A stretch of 49,718 nucleotides of DNA from an uncultured Oscillospiraceae bacterium (GCA_910587465.1 CAJUMS010000012.1:1-49718); one strand, 5' to 3'. Positions 16,855 through 25,608 are shown, counted from the stretch's first letter. Made by a program: numbers and translations. The notes: generated by a model from the sequence alone, not told the origin.

Positions 16855-17343
16855 ATGAAAATATTGGTCGTATCGGATACCCATAAGAACTACGCGGTAC
16901 TGGAAACTGCCGTGAAGAAAAACCCCGACGCGGATATGCTTATCCACCTCGGAGACGGCGAGCACGAGTTCGCCGATATAAATCACGCGTTCCCGCAGCT
17001 GCCTATGGTCTATGTCGGCGGTAACTGTGACTTCGGCACGCATAAGCAAACCCATGTAGTCCATGCGTGCAACGGGATAAAGATATTCTGCTGTCACGGT
17101 CACACTCTCGGCGTTCGCGACGGACTGGGCTTGCTCGTCAACGCCGCCAAGCAGAACGACTGCAGAATCGCGCTCTACGGTCACACTCACCTCTACCGCA
17201 CGGAGGTCGTGGAGGGCGTGTTCGTGATGAACCCGGGTAGTCTCGACTCCCCGAGAGGCAAAAACAAACCTACGTTCGGCATTATCGAGCTGAGCGAAAA
17301 AGGGCAGATTAAGATGAATATCCTCGCAATGGAGACCAAATAA
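16855..17343 (+). CDS. Metallophosphoesterase, YfcE/MJ0936 family
   Basis: 162 residues. The calcineurin-like signature is complete: SDTHKNY (metal ligands Asp, His), HLGDGEHEF, GNCD, CCHGHTLG and YGHTHLYR. The family hydrolyses phosphodiesters such as bis-pNPP or cyclic nucleotides; the natural substrate is unknown. ATG at 16855. It is followed after two bases by birA, suggesting an operon. A TATAAT at 16747-16752 may be its -10 box, with a weak -35. Confidence 0.9.
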   Translation: MKILVVSDTHKNYAVLETAVKKNPDADMLIHLGDGEHEFADINHAFPQLPMVYVGGNCDFGTHKQTHVVHACNGIKIFCCHGHTLGVRDGLGLLVNAAKQNDCRIALYGHTHLYRTEVVEGVFVMNPGSLDSPRGKNKPTFGIIELSEKGQIKMNILAMETK

Positions 17344-17345
17344 CA

Positions 17346-18071
17346 GTGGAAAACATCATTTTTTTGGAGGAGGTCGACTCCACCAACAACTACCTCAAAG
17401 CGCGTTGCGGTGCGCTTTCGGACGGCACAGCAGTTACGGCGCGCATCCAGACCGCGGGCAAGGGGCGGCGCGGCCACGCATGGTCGACAAATGACGGTAT
17501 GCTCCCGCTGTCGGTATTGCTCATAGACCCTCCCGAATGTGAAACATTGACAGCTCGCGTGGGACTTGCCGTGTGCTCGGCTATCGCGGAAATGTACGAC
17601 AAACCGCCCGAGCTCGGTATCAAATGGCCGAACGACGTTATAGTCTCATCACACAAGGTCTGTGGTATTTTATGCGAGAGTATGCGTTTTGGTGCAAGTA
17701 CGGCTGTAATTTGCGGTATCGGAATAAATATTTCACAAGACGAGAATTATTTCCGCATGGTCGGACTTCCCAATGCGGGCTCGCTGCTGATGCTCACGGG
17801 TACGGCTCCCGAAAGGAACACGCTGCTCAAAGCGGTGGTCAGCGAGGTCAGAAACCGTGCCGCAATGCCGTTTGCGGACTGTCTCGACGAATACAGGCGG
17901 CGGCTCGTCAACCTCGGGCGGAGCGTGAAGATACTCGGCGCGGAAGGCGAACGTGTTGCCGAGGCTGTCGATGTCGCCCCGAACGGCTATCTTATCTGCC
18001 GCAACGAGAACGGATTTTTCGAGGTCGGCTCTGGAGAGGTCAGTGTTCGCGGGCTTAATGGATACATTTAA
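17346..18071 (+). CDS. birA: Biotin--[acetyl-CoA carboxylase] ligase (catalytic-domain form)
   Basis: 241 residues from GTG 17346. The biotin ligase core is present: EEVDSTNNYLK, TAGKGRRGHAW (biotinyl-AMP loop), KWPNDVIV (substrate lysine region), KVCGILCE, then a C-terminal SH3-like domain. The N-terminal helix-turn-helix of bifunctional BirA is absent, so it should ligate biotin to carrier proteins without acting as a repressor. It begins two bases after the phosphodiesterase stop. Confidence 0.93.
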   Translation: MENIIFLEEVDSTNNYLKARCGALSDGTAVTARIQTAGKGRRGHAWSTNDGMLPLSVLLIDPPECETLTARVGLAVCSAIAEMYDKPPELGIKWPNDVIVSSHKVCGILCESMRFGASTAVICGIGINISQDENYFRMVGLPNAGSLLMLTGTAPERNTLLKAVVSEVRNRAAMPFADCLDEYRRRLVNLGRSVKILGAEGERVAEAVDVAPNGYLICRNENGFFEVGSGEVSVRGLNGYI

Positions 18072-18092
18072 AACCTGTTTTACGAGGTAATT

Positions 18093-18644
18093 ATGATAGA
18101 AAACGAATTCAAGATAATACTCACTTCCGAGCAATACGAGAAATTACTGTCGCTTTATGATTGGGACAAAACGGTTGTACAGACCAATCACTACTATGAC
18201 ACGGACGATTTTCGGCTCTCGAACACACATATAACCTGTCGCGTGCGCGAAATTGACGGTGCGTACTTTCTGCAAATGAAGTTCCCTGCGGCGCGGACGT
18301 ATTCGCGCGTGGAGCTTGAAAAGCCGCTGAACGCGCTCCCCGAAACGCTTGCGGCAGACGAGCTGTTCAAGACCGACAACCACGACGAGCTTCCTGATGT
18401 AGAGCGGCTGGGAGCGCTCACGACAACGCGCTCCGTAAAGCGCTTTGACGGCGCCGAGATTGATCTCGACAAGAGCGAATACTTTGGTAAAACCGACTTC
18501 GAGCTTGAGATCGAATTCACCGACGAAACAACGGCGCGCCAACTGCTCGCCGAGATCACCGACAAGCTGAATATACAGCCGAATTCAGAGGTCTGCATGG
18601 GAAAAATACGCCGATTTCTGGAGGAATACGCCCGTCAAAAGTAA
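18093..18644 (+). CDS. CYTH domain protein (triphosphate tunnel family)
   Basis: 183 residues. The diagnostic ExExK motif is at the start (ENEFK, about residues 3-7), followed by alternating charged strands (HITCRVREIDGAYFLQMKF, then FELEIEFTD) that build the eight-stranded tunnel. Members hydrolyse inorganic triphosphate or thiamine triphosphate, or cyclise ATP; small Firmicute forms are most often triphosphatases. It follows birA by 21 bases and ends at a shared terminator. Confidence 0.85.
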   Translation: MIENEFKIILTSEQYEKLLSLYDWDKTVVQTNHYYDTDDFRLSNTHITCRVREIDGAYFLQMKFPAARTYSRVELEKPLNALPETLAADELFKTDNHDELPDVERLGALTTTRSVKRFDGAEIDLDKSEYFGKTDFELEIEFTDETTARQLLAEITDKLNIQPNSEVCMGKIRRFLEEYARQK

Positions 18645-18667
18645 CAAATTTTTTCGTTATAATACAC

Positions 18668-18696
18668 AAAAACCCCCGAGAACACCTCGGGGATTT
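18668..18696. terminator. Bidirectional terminator between CYTH gene and gatB
   Basis: CCCCGAG (18674-18680) pairs with CTCGGGG (18686-18692); A and T runs flank the stem. It lies between converging genes. Confidence 0.8.
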
Positions 18697-18712
18697 ACTA
18701 TTAAGATAATTC

Positions 18713-20146
18713 TCATTCGGAGAGCTTTTTGCGTATATACTCTTGAATAGCCTTGGGCGAAGCCGCGCCCTTAAGCGCCTTGTTCGCCTGTCCCATAAAG
18801 AAGCCGAATACCTTCTGGTCGCCGCTCTTGTACTGCTCGACGGGCTTGGGGTTGTTCGCGATTATCTCGTCGACTACCTTTGCCAGCAGGTCGTTGTCCT
18901 CCTTTATCCAGAGATCGTCGCGGTCAGCGATATCCTTGGGACTGCTGCCGTTCTCGATCATCTCGCGAAGAATGGTCTTTGCATTAGCCTGCGAAATTTT
19001 ATCGGTCTGCATATACTCGACAAGCTGCGCAAACTCCGCGCCGCCGAATTTGAGCGCGTCCATATCCGCCTCACCGAGGTTGATACGGCGCATAAGCTCG
19101 CCGATTATATAGTTCGCGATCGCCTTAGGATTGTCGTACTGCGCAATAGCCGCATCAAAGAAGTCGCATACGCGCTTGTCGCCAACGATAATGTCCGCGT
19201 CCGCTTTCTTAATGCCATACTCGTCAACGTATCTCGCCACACGCTGCTCGGGCAGCTCGGGAATGGAGCGCTTTATCTCGTCAAGCTCCTCCTCGGTGAA
19301 GATTATCGGCGGGATATCGGGGTCGGGGAAGTAACGGTAATCGTGAGCTTCCTCCTTGGAGCGCATTGCGGTGGTCTCGCCGAGCTGCTCGTTGAAACGG
19401 CGCGTCTGCTGAATTACGCGCTCGCCGCTCTCCAACAGCTCCTCCTGACGCTCAATCTCGACTTCGATTGCTCTGGCAATTGCTTTGAGCGAGTTCAGAT
19501 TTTTAAGTTCGGTACGCGTTCCAAGCTCCGTCGAGCCCTTGGGTGCGATAGAGATGTTGACGTCGCAGCGGATAGAGCCCTGCTCCATTTTACAGTCGCA
19601 TATGCCCGCGTATTGCAGCAGCAGCTTTATCTTCTCGATAAACGCGATTACTTCATCAGCCGAATGGAAGTCCGGCTCGGTGACTATCTCGATAAGCGGC
19701 ACTCCGCAGCGGTTGTAGTCCGCGAGAGAAATGCGGTTCACGTCGTCGTGAACAAGCTTTCCCGCGTCCTCCTCAAGGTGAATGCGGTTAATACGGATAA
19801 CCTTGTCCTCGCCATTGACGTTAATGTTGACAGTACCCGAAAGGCATACCGGGCGCGGCATTTGCGATATCTGATAAGCCTTTGGGAGGTCGGGGTAAAA
19901 ATAGTTCTTTCTGTCCCATTTCGTGAAACGCGAGATGTCGCAGTTCATAACATATCCCGCTTTTATAATGTACTCGACCGCCTTTTGGTTGAGTACGGGC
20001 AAAGTTCCCGGCAATCCGCTGCAAACGGGGCAGCAGCGTGAGTTCGGAGTTCCGCCGAATTCCGCGGAGCAGGTGCAGAACACCTTAGATATAGTCAGCA
20101 GTTCCGCATGAATTTCAAGACCCATTGTGGGAAAATAAGCACTCAT
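18713..20146 (-). CDS. gatB: Aspartyl/glutamyl-tRNA amidotransferase subunit B
   Basis: 477 residues, full length. The catalytic cradle (GLEIHAELLTISKVFC, then CPVCSGLPGTLPVLN) and C-terminal YqeY-like tail are present. GatB phosphorylates and amidates Glu-tRNA-Gln, or Asp-tRNA-Asn, with ammonia from GatA. ATG at 20146 has AAGGGGGTG upstream. It is the last gene of gatCAB. Its presence implies the indirect route to Gln-tRNA or Asn-tRNA in this organism. Confidence 0.97.
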   Translation of the reverse strand: MSAYFPTMGLEIHAELLTISKVFCTCSAEFGGTPNSRCCPVCSGLPGTLPVLNQKAVEYIIKAGYVMNCDISRFTKWDRKNYFYPDLPKAYQISQMPRPVCLSGTVNINVNGEDKVIRINRIHLEEDAGKLVHDDVNRISLADYNRCGVPLIEIVTEPDFHSADEVIAFIEKIKLLLQYAGICDCKMEQGSIRCDVNISIAPKGSTELGTRTELKNLNSLKAIARAIEVEIERQEELLESGERVIQQTRRFNEQLGETTAMRSKEEAHDYRYFPDPDIPPIIFTEEELDEIKRSIPELPEQRVARYVDEYGIKKADADIIVGDKRVCDFFDAAIAQYDNPKAIANYIIGELMRRINLGEADMDALKFGGAEFAQLVEYMQTDKISQANAKTILREMIENGSSPKDIADRDDLWIKEDNDLLAKVVDEIIANNPKPVEQYKSGDQKVFGFFMGQANKALKGAASPKAIQEYIRKKLSE

Positions 20147-20158
20147 TTGTACACCCCC

Positions 20159-21607
20159 TTACAGCTTCGGAGCAACGGGCGAAAAGCCCTGCTCGAACGC
20201 GTCAGCGCATTGCAGAATAGTCTGCTCGTCAAAGCGCTTTCCGATAATCGACATACCGACAGGCAAGCCGCTGTCAGTGTAGCCGCAGGTCGTCGAAACG
20301 CCCGGCAGCTTCGCGATGTTTACCGTTACCGTACAGATATCCGCCTGATACATCTTTACGGGGTCGCTGTCCTGCGAGCCTATTTTATACGCGGGAGTGG
20401 GCGCGGTAGGCGTTAAGATTACGTCCGCCTGCTCGAATATCTGATTATACTGGCGGATTATCTCCTGCTTGAGCGCGAGCGCCTTCTTGTAATAAGCGTC
20501 GTAATAGCCGCTGGAGAGCGCGTAGTTGCCGAGCAATATGCGGCGCTTTACCTCCTCGCCGAAACCGCGTGAACGGCTGTCGCGGATAAGCTCCTCAAAG
20601 GTTCTGCCCTCACCGCGGAAACCGTATTTTATGCCATCGAAACGCGAGAGGTTTGACGCCGCCTCCGCGCACGCTATCAGGTAGTACGCAGGAATAGCGT
20701 ATTTCAATCCGGGCATTGAACATTCGACGAGAACCGCACCCTGCTTTTCAAGCTCGTGTGCCGCGCTCATGACAGCTGTTTTTACAGCGTCGTCAACACC
20801 CTCCGCAAAGAACTCCTTAGGCAGAGCGATCTTCATACCCTTTATCGGCTGACCGAGCTTTTCCGTGAAGTCGGGAGTGTCAACACGTGCGGAAGTCGCG
20901 TCATGACGGTCGTGACCGCATATTGCGTTGAGTAAAACAGCGCAGTCGCGAGCGTCGTTGCATATCGGACCTATCTGGTCCAGTGAGCTTGCGAACGCCA
21001 CTAATCCGTAGCGCGAAACGCGCCCGTAGGTCGGCTTGATGCCTGTCACACCGCAGAACGATGACGGCTGGCGGATAGAACCGCCCGTATCGCTGCCGAG
21101 CGCAGCAGGAGCAAGCGAAGCCGAAACCGCCGCCGCCGAGCCGCCCGAGGAGCCGCCCGGAACGCATTCGAGATCATACGGGTTCTTTGTCTTGGCAAAC
21201 GCGGAGGTCTGATTAGAGCCGCCCATTGCAAACTCGTCCATAGATGTGCGTCCAAGCAGAACATACCCCTCGGCGTTCAGCTTTTCAATAACTGTCGCGT
21301 TGTACGGCGGAATAAAATTCTCCAGCATTTTGCTTGCGCAAGTCGTGCGCACTCCGTCGATACAGATATTGTCCTTTATCGCGAGCGGAATGCCCGTAAG
21401 CGCGGTTGCCTTGCCCTCGTCAATGAGTTTCTGGGCGTTTTCCGCGTCCTTCAGCGCCTTTTCCTTTGTTACCGTGATGTACGAAAGCAGCTCGGGATCG
21501 ACCGCTTCTATCCTCTTAAAATATTCTCCGCAAAGCTCCGCCGCGCTTATTTCCTTGCTATCAAGCGATTTGCGGAGCTCTCGCAGATTAGTTCTTATTA
21601 GGTCCAT
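20159..21607 (-). CDS. gatA: Aspartyl/glutamyl-tRNA amidotransferase subunit A
   Basis: 482 residues, amidase-signature family. The catalytic triad region is intact: Lys in LAIKDNICI (about 74-82), and Ser-cis-Ser in GGSSGGSAAAV and LGSDTGGSIRQPSSF (about 150-177). It liberates ammonia from glutamine for GatB. ATG at 21607 has TAAGGAG upstream. It lies 12 bases before gatB and 143 bases after gatC, the gap being filled by repeat copy C. Confidence 0.97.
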   Translation of the reverse strand: MDLIRTNLRELRKSLDSKEISAAELCGEYFKRIEAVDPELLSYITVTKEKALKDAENAQKLIDEGKATALTGIPLAIKDNICIDGVRTTCASKMLENFIPPYNATVIEKLNAEGYVLLGRTSMDEFAMGGSNQTSAFAKTKNPYDLECVPGGSSGGSAAAVSASLAPAALGSDTGGSIRQPSSFCGVTGIKPTYGRVSRYGLVAFASSLDQIGPICNDARDCAVLLNAICGHDRHDATSARVDTPDFTEKLGQPIKGMKIALPKEFFAEGVDDAVKTAVMSAAHELEKQGAVLVECSMPGLKYAIPAYYLIACAEAASNLSRFDGIKYGFRGEGRTFEELIRDSRSRGFGEEVKRRILLGNYALSSGYYDAYYKKALALKQEIIRQYNQIFEQADVILTPTAPTPAYKIGSQDSDPVKMYQADICTVTVNIAKLPGVSTTCGYTDSGLPVGMSIIGKRFDEQTILQCADAFEQGFSPVAPKL

Positions 21608-21627
21608 ACTTTTCTCCTTATTTAATT

Positions 21628-21726
21628 GTCAAAAGCTCGCACCGGTCGGCTTCGCCGCCCTAGCCAGCGGTAACTCCTCCGGCCGCTTCGCTCTCGCCGT
21701 CATCATCGTTGCTTGCGACTTTTGAC
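21628..21726. repeat. Intergenic inverted-repeat element, copy C
   Basis: A 99-bp unit with terminal inverted repeats: GTCAAAAGCTCGCA at 21628-21641, and TGCGACTTTTGAC at 21714-21726, whose complement differs by one base insertion. The interior is GC-rich and partly self-complementary. It lies inside the gatCAB operon between gatC and gatA. It is the clearest member of the family also seen near 57, 4822, 14404 and 15201. Confidence 0.55.
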
Positions 21727-21750
21727 GCCGTGTGTTTATAATATTGCTCT

Positions 21751-22035
21751 TTACTCCACGACTTTAGGCACTACATAGCACCCTTCGGTATTCTCGGCGT
21801 TGGACAGCAGCTTGTCCGTAGGGAACGACTCCTCGGAAACGTCCTCGCGGGTATCGCCGAAGCGTATCTCATTGCCGTCCTTGGTATCGTCATACGTAAG
21901 GTCGAAATCCTTGATCTCGTCCATAAGGTCGATAATATCGCTCATCTCTCCCATTACCTTTTTCATGCCCTCTTCATCATAGTCGAGCTTGGACAGCTCG
22001 CACAAATGCTGAATGGTCTTTAATTCCACAGCCAT
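21751..22035 (-). CDS. gatC: Aspartyl/glutamyl-tRNA amidotransferase subunit C
   Basis: 94 residues, normal for GatC, the belt that holds GatA and GatB together. The pattern HLCELSKLDYDEEG, MSDIIDLMDEIKDFD and the acidic middle followed by DVSEESFPTDKLLSNA is typical. ATG at 22035 has TAAGGAG upstream. It is the first gene of the operon. Confidence 0.95.
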   Translation of the reverse strand: MAVELKTIQHLCELSKLDYDEEGMKKVMGEMSDIIDLMDEIKDFDLTYDDTKDGNEIRFGDTREDVSEESFPTDKLLSNAENTEGCYVVPKVVE

Positions 22036-22101
22036 AAATATTTCTCCTTATATTGAATTATCCATCTCGCGCCCAAATCGCAATAAAATCATACATCTTA
22101 T

Positions 22102-22130
22102 ATTATATCCTATTTTACAGGTTTTTTCAA
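22102..22130 (-). promoter_or_regulatory. Sigma-A-type promoter of gatCAB
   Basis: On the minus strand TTGAAA (22130-22125), a 17-base spacer and TATAAT (22107-22102), about 65 bases before gatC. The AT-rich DNA from 22131 to 22320 holds nothing further that I can identify. Confidence 0.75.
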
Positions 22131-22324
22131 GAGCAATTTGGCAAAAAATCCATTTTATACAAAATAACGAATTTTTTGCATTATTAACGCGCATATTCTT
22201 GCAAAAGCAACTAAAACATTTGTCGGACTGCGGAATATCGCGTGATAATCCTCAATATATGTATTTTATGTAAATTATATCCCGCAAAAATGAAAGTTCA
22301 AAAGAAAAAACTTGCAAAAATCAC

Positions 22325-22353
22325 TTGACATTTTCTGCAAACGGTGATATAAT
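22325..22353 (+). promoter_or_regulatory. Consensus sigma-A promoter of the glutamate synthase operon
   Basis: TTGACA at 22325-22330, a 17-base spacer and TATAAT at 22348-22353: a perfect match. Transcription would start near 22360, leaving a leader of about 175 bases before the first gene. Confidence 0.9.
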
Positions 22354-22359
22354 ATTATT

Positions 22360-22525
22360 GTTACGAAATGTTGAAAAAATGCGGATTTTGGTTTATTCAA
22401 CATAGCTAACAGAGTTTTCAACAATGCGGCGGCGGAAAATACCCGACTTGTCCATTGTGAAATTTCTCCGCGCTGATAATTGCGCAAGGCAGATAATAAG
22501 GGCGGTTTTCCGTCCTATAAAGGAG
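22360..22525 (+). promoter_or_regulatory. Structured 5' leader of the glutamate synthase operon
   Basis: Three pairings compete. P1 joins 22368-22375 (ATGTTGAA) with 22396-22403. P2 joins 22369-22377 (TGTTGAAAA) with 22415-22423, nine perfect pairs. P3 joins 22421-22426 (ACAATG) with 22453-22458. P2 excludes both others, so the RNA can hold P1 plus P3, or P2. A further hairpin, 22499-22505 with 22510-22516 around TTTT, ends five bases before the ribosome site AGGAG (22521-22525). No classic U-tract terminator is visible. The ANTAR protein encoded at the end of the operon is a candidate ligand, but I could not make out its usual paired hexaloops. Confidence 0.5.
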
Positions 22526-22536
22526 TAGTGAGCTTA

Positions 22537-23652
22537 ATGTTACTGAAAGAGGGAGCAACACGAATTCCCGCGGGCTGCGCGATCTCGGGCTTCATAAACA
22601 GGAGCGGCAGACGTACCGACGGCAGCGTTATCGTGAATTCGATCGGCTGTATGCATGAGCGTTCAAACGGCTTGGGCGGCGGCTTCGCGGGGTACGGGAT
22701 ATACCCCGAGTACAAAGATCAATACGCGCTGCACGTTTTTTACGATTCGAGCGAGGCACGTATCAAAGCCGAGGCGTTTCTCGACCGCCATTTCGACGTG
22801 GTAAACCTGTCGAGGATACCCGTCCGCAAAAACCCCAACATCACCGACGAACCCCTTATCTGGCGCTATTTCGTCAATCCCCTGCCAACAAAATTGCAGG
22901 ACAGTCAGCTTGACGAGCGCACATTCGTCGCAAAATGCGTCATCAAGATAAACGACAAGATCAATGGCGCGTATGTGTTCTCAAGCGGCAAGAATATGGG
23001 CGTTTTTAAGGCAGTCGGCTATCCCGAGGACGTAGGCGACTTTTACCGTCTCGAGGAATACTCCGGCTGGGCGTGGACAGTCCACGGGCGCTACCCGACG
23101 AACACCCCCGGCTGGTGGGGCGGCGCTCACCCGTTCTCGCTGCTGGACTACACTATCGTCCACAACGGCGAGATATCGTCCTACGACGCAAACCGCCGCT
23201 TTATAGAGATGTTCGGCTACAAGTGCAATCTTCTCACCGACACCGAGGTCATTACATATATAATTGATTACCTGCACAGAAGACTTGAAATGCCGCTCGA
23301 GGACGTGGCTAAGGTTATCGCTTCGCCGTTCTGGAGCGAGCTGGAGAGCGGAAAGTTCTCCCCCGAGGACACCGAGAAGTTCCGCCATTTCAGAAACGTT
23401 TATTCGAGCTTGCTGATAACCGGTCCGTTCTCGATAATTCTCGGCTTCAACAACGGGCTTATGGCGCTCAACGACAGGCTCAAGCTGCGCTCTATGGTAG
23501 CCGCCGAGAAGGACGATACCGTATATATTTCGTCCGAGGAGTGCTCGATAAGGACAATGTGCCCGAACGTGGACAGGATATGGAGCCCGCGCGGCGGCGA
23601 GCCTATTATCGTTACGCTTGACAAGAACGCACAGGAAAGGGTGGGAAAATAA
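22537..23652 (+). CDS. Glutamate synthase, class II glutamine amidotransferase subunit
   Basis: 371 residues. It carries a class II amidotransferase domain (GWAWTVHGRYPTNTPGWWGG, then HPFSLLDYTIVHNGEISSY), which releases ammonia from glutamine. The probable nucleophile is Cys14 in AGCAISGF, so thirteen residues would have to be removed to expose it, as in glutamate synthases with propeptides. AAGGAG at 22520-22525 serves ATG 22537; GTG 22528 is too close. This is the first of five genes that together replace the single large GltB plus GltD of other bacteria. Confidence 0.88.
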   Translation: MLLKEGATRIPAGCAISGFINRSGRRTDGSVIVNSIGCMHERSNGLGGGFAGYGIYPEYKDQYALHVFYDSSEARIKAEAFLDRHFDVVNLSRIPVRKNPNITDEPLIWRYFVNPLPTKLQDSQLDERTFVAKCVIKINDKINGAYVFSSGKNMGVFKAVGYPEDVGDFYRLEEYSGWAWTVHGRYPTNTPGWWGGAHPFSLLDYTIVHNGEISSYDANRRFIEMFGYKCNLLTDTEVITYIIDYLHRRLEMPLEDVAKVIASPFWSELESGKFSPEDTEKFRHFRNVYSSLLITGPFSIILGFNNGLMALNDRLKLRSMVAAEKDDTVYISSEECSIRTMCPNVDRIWSPRGGEPIIVTLDKNAQERVGK

Positions 23653-25155
23653 GTGATAAATTATATGAACCCTCTTTTTGAGGTGATAAGAGACCCCGAC
23701 AGGTGCATAAAGTGCCGCGTCTGCGAGCGGCAGTGCGCCAACGAGGTACATAAATACGATCCCGATCTCGATAAGATGATTGCTGACGAAATGACCTGCG
23801 TGGACTGTCAGAGGTGCGTATGCCTTTGCCCCACTCACGCAATAAAAATTCGCCCGAATCAGAATCAGTTCCGCGAGAACGGAAACTGGACGCACACTGT
23901 TATGGACGAGGTGTACAAGCAGGCGGGCAGCGGCGGAGTTCTGCTGTCGGCAATGGGTAACCCCAAGGACTACCCCGTTTATTGGGACAAAATTCTGCTG
24001 AACGCTTCTCAGGTAACCAATCCGCCCATCGACCCGCTCCGCGAGCCTATGGAAACAAAGACGTTCCTCGGCAAGAAGTCGCAGAAAATTTCCTACGACG
24101 AGAACGGCAAGGCGCATTTCGAGAAAACGCCGTATCTTGAGCTTGACGTACCGATAATGTTCTCGGCTATGTCGTTCGGCTCGATATCCAAAAACGCTCA
24201 CGAATCGCTTGCGAGAGCAGCGGAGGAGCTGGGAACGTTCTACAACACGGGCGAAGGCGGTCTGCATGAGGACTTTTACAAGTATGGCGCGAACACCATC
24301 TGTCAGGTAGCTTCGGGGCGCTTCGGCGTGTTCAAGGGCTATCTGGACGCGGGCGCGGCTATCGAGATAAAAATGGGTCAGGGCGCAAAGCCCGGTATCG
24401 GCGGACATCTCCCCGGAATGAAGATAAACGACGAAATATCCAAGACGCGTATGATACCCAAGGGCACAGACGCCATCTCCCCCGCTCCGCACCACGATAT
24501 CTACTCTATCGAGGATCTGCGGCAGCTCGTTTTCTCATTGAAGGAAGCGACAGGTTGGGAGAAGCCCGTTATCGTGAAGATCGCGGCGGTGCATAACGTT
24601 GCGGCTATCGCTTCGGGAATCGCGCGTTCGGGCGCGGATATAATCGCGATCGACGGCTTCCGAGGCGGCACGGGCGCTGCGCCTACGAGGATACGCGATA
24701 ATGTGGGTATTCCCATTGAATTGGCGCTCGCGAGCGTGGATCAGCGGCTGCGCGACGAGGGAATCCGAAACGACGTGTCTATCATCGCGGGCGGCTCTAT
24801 GCGCTCGGCGGCTGACGTAGTAAAGGCGATAGCTCTCGGCGCGGACGCGGTTTATATAGCTTCTGCGGCGCTGCTGGCGCTGGGCTGTCATCTGTGCCGT
24901 TCCTGCAACACGGGCAAGTGCAACTGGGGTATAGCCACTCAAAGAGCGGATCTTGTAAAGCGCCTGAACCCAGATATCGGCTACAAGCGGCTGGTCAATC
25001 TTGTGACCGCTTGGGATCACGAGATAAAGGAGATAATGGGCGGCATGGGTATCAATTCCATTGAGGCTCTGCGCGGAAACAGACTTATGCTGCGCGGTAT
25101 CGGACTGAATCAGAAGGAGCTGGATATTCTTGGTATTCAGCACGCGGGCGAGTAA
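23653..25155 (+). CDS. Glutamate synthase, FMN-binding central subunit with N-terminal ferredoxin domain
   Basis: 500 residues. Residues 16-62 hold two 4Fe-4S motifs (CIKCRVCERQC, CVDCQRCVCLCP). The remainder is the alpha/beta barrel of glutamate synthase, with the FMN/2-oxoglutarate segment SAMSFGSISKNAHESLARAA, the GEGGLHED turn and a Cys cluster (CHLCRSCNTGKCNWGIATQ). It reduces the 2-iminoglutarate formed from 2-oxoglutarate and ammonia. This is the archaeal-type GltB2 architecture. Starting GTG at 23653 abuts the previous stop; ATG 23665 is an alternative. Confidence 0.93.
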   Translation: MINYMNPLFEVIRDPDRCIKCRVCERQCANEVHKYDPDLDKMIADEMTCVDCQRCVCLCPTHAIKIRPNQNQFRENGNWTHTVMDEVYKQAGSGGVLLSAMGNPKDYPVYWDKILLNASQVTNPPIDPLREPMETKTFLGKKSQKISYDENGKAHFEKTPYLELDVPIMFSAMSFGSISKNAHESLARAAEELGTFYNTGEGGLHEDFYKYGANTICQVASGRFGVFKGYLDAGAAIEIKMGQGAKPGIGGHLPGMKINDEISKTRMIPKGTDAISPAPHHDIYSIEDLRQLVFSLKEATGWEKPVIVKIAAVHNVAAIASGIARSGADIIAIDGFRGGTGAAPTRIRDNVGIPIELALASVDQRLRDEGIRNDVSIIAGGSMRSAADVVKAIALGADAVYIASAALLALGCHLCRSCNTGKCNWGIATQRADLVKRLNPDIGYKRLVNLVTAWDHEIKEIMGGMGINSIEALRGNRLMLRGIGLNQKELDILGIQHAGE

Positions 25156-25168
25156 GGGGGCGTGACAG

Positions 25169-25603
25169 ATGAAAAAAGTATACGTAAATGAGGACTGGTG
25201 CTTAGCCTGTCACCTCTGCGAGTTCTACTGCGCGGCGGCAAACAGCGGAGCGCCGAATATGATAAAGGCATTTAAAAGCAACAAAAAGCCTATTCCCCGT
25301 ATTCAGGTGGAGGAGGGCAGCGAGGTGAACTTCGCCGTACAATGCCGCCACTGCGACGGGAAAGCCTGCGTCAAGGGCTGTATCTCCGGCGCGTTGTCGA
25401 TAGTGGACGGCGTAGTCGTGTGCGACGAGAACCGCTGCGTCGGCTGCGGAACATGCGTGCTAAGCTGCCCGTTCGGGTGTATCGTTATAGACGAGGACAA
25501 TCACAGAATACAGAAGTGCGATCTGTGTACAAAGAACCACGACGGAGAGCCGGCGTGCGTACAGGGCTGCCCGAACAACGCGATTGTATTTGAAGAGAGG
25601 TGA
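25169..25603 (+). CDS. Four-cluster ferredoxin subunit
   Basis: 144 residues with 16 cysteines in four cluster-binding groups: CLACHLCEFYC, CRHCDGKACVKGC, CVGCGTCVLSCPFGC and CDLCTKNHDGEPACVQGCP. The layout resembles the electron-transfer subunits of the DMSO reductase/HycB class. In this operon it most likely passes electrons from the flavoprotein encoded next to the FMN subunit. ATG at 25169 has AAGGGGGCG upstream. Confidence 0.9.
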   Translation: MKKVYVNEDWCLACHLCEFYCAAANSGAPNMIKAFKSNKKPIPRIQVEEGSEVNFAVQCRHCDGKACVKGCISGALSIVDGVVVCDENRCVGCGTCVLSCPFGCIVIDEDNHRIQKCDLCTKNHDGEPACVQGCPNNAIVFEER

Positions 25604-25608
25604 GCGGA

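Noticed and set aside
18743..20041. A 432-codon open frame antisense to gatB
   Set aside because: Same compositional shadow; gatB is full length with all conserved motifs and the antisense product has no recognisable feature or ribosome site.
22360..22536. Standard ANTAR paired-hexaloop target and intrinsic terminator in the glutamate synthase leader
   Set aside because: I could not place two short hairpins with six-base loops of the expected pattern, and no U-tract follows the last hairpin; kept only as a structured leader.
22981..24495. A 504-codon open frame antisense to the glutamate synthase genes
   Set aside because: It is a shadow caused by strong G/C bias in third codon positions. 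Its translation is rich in His, Arg and Tyr with no domain, and the sense strand has unmistakable enzyme motifs.
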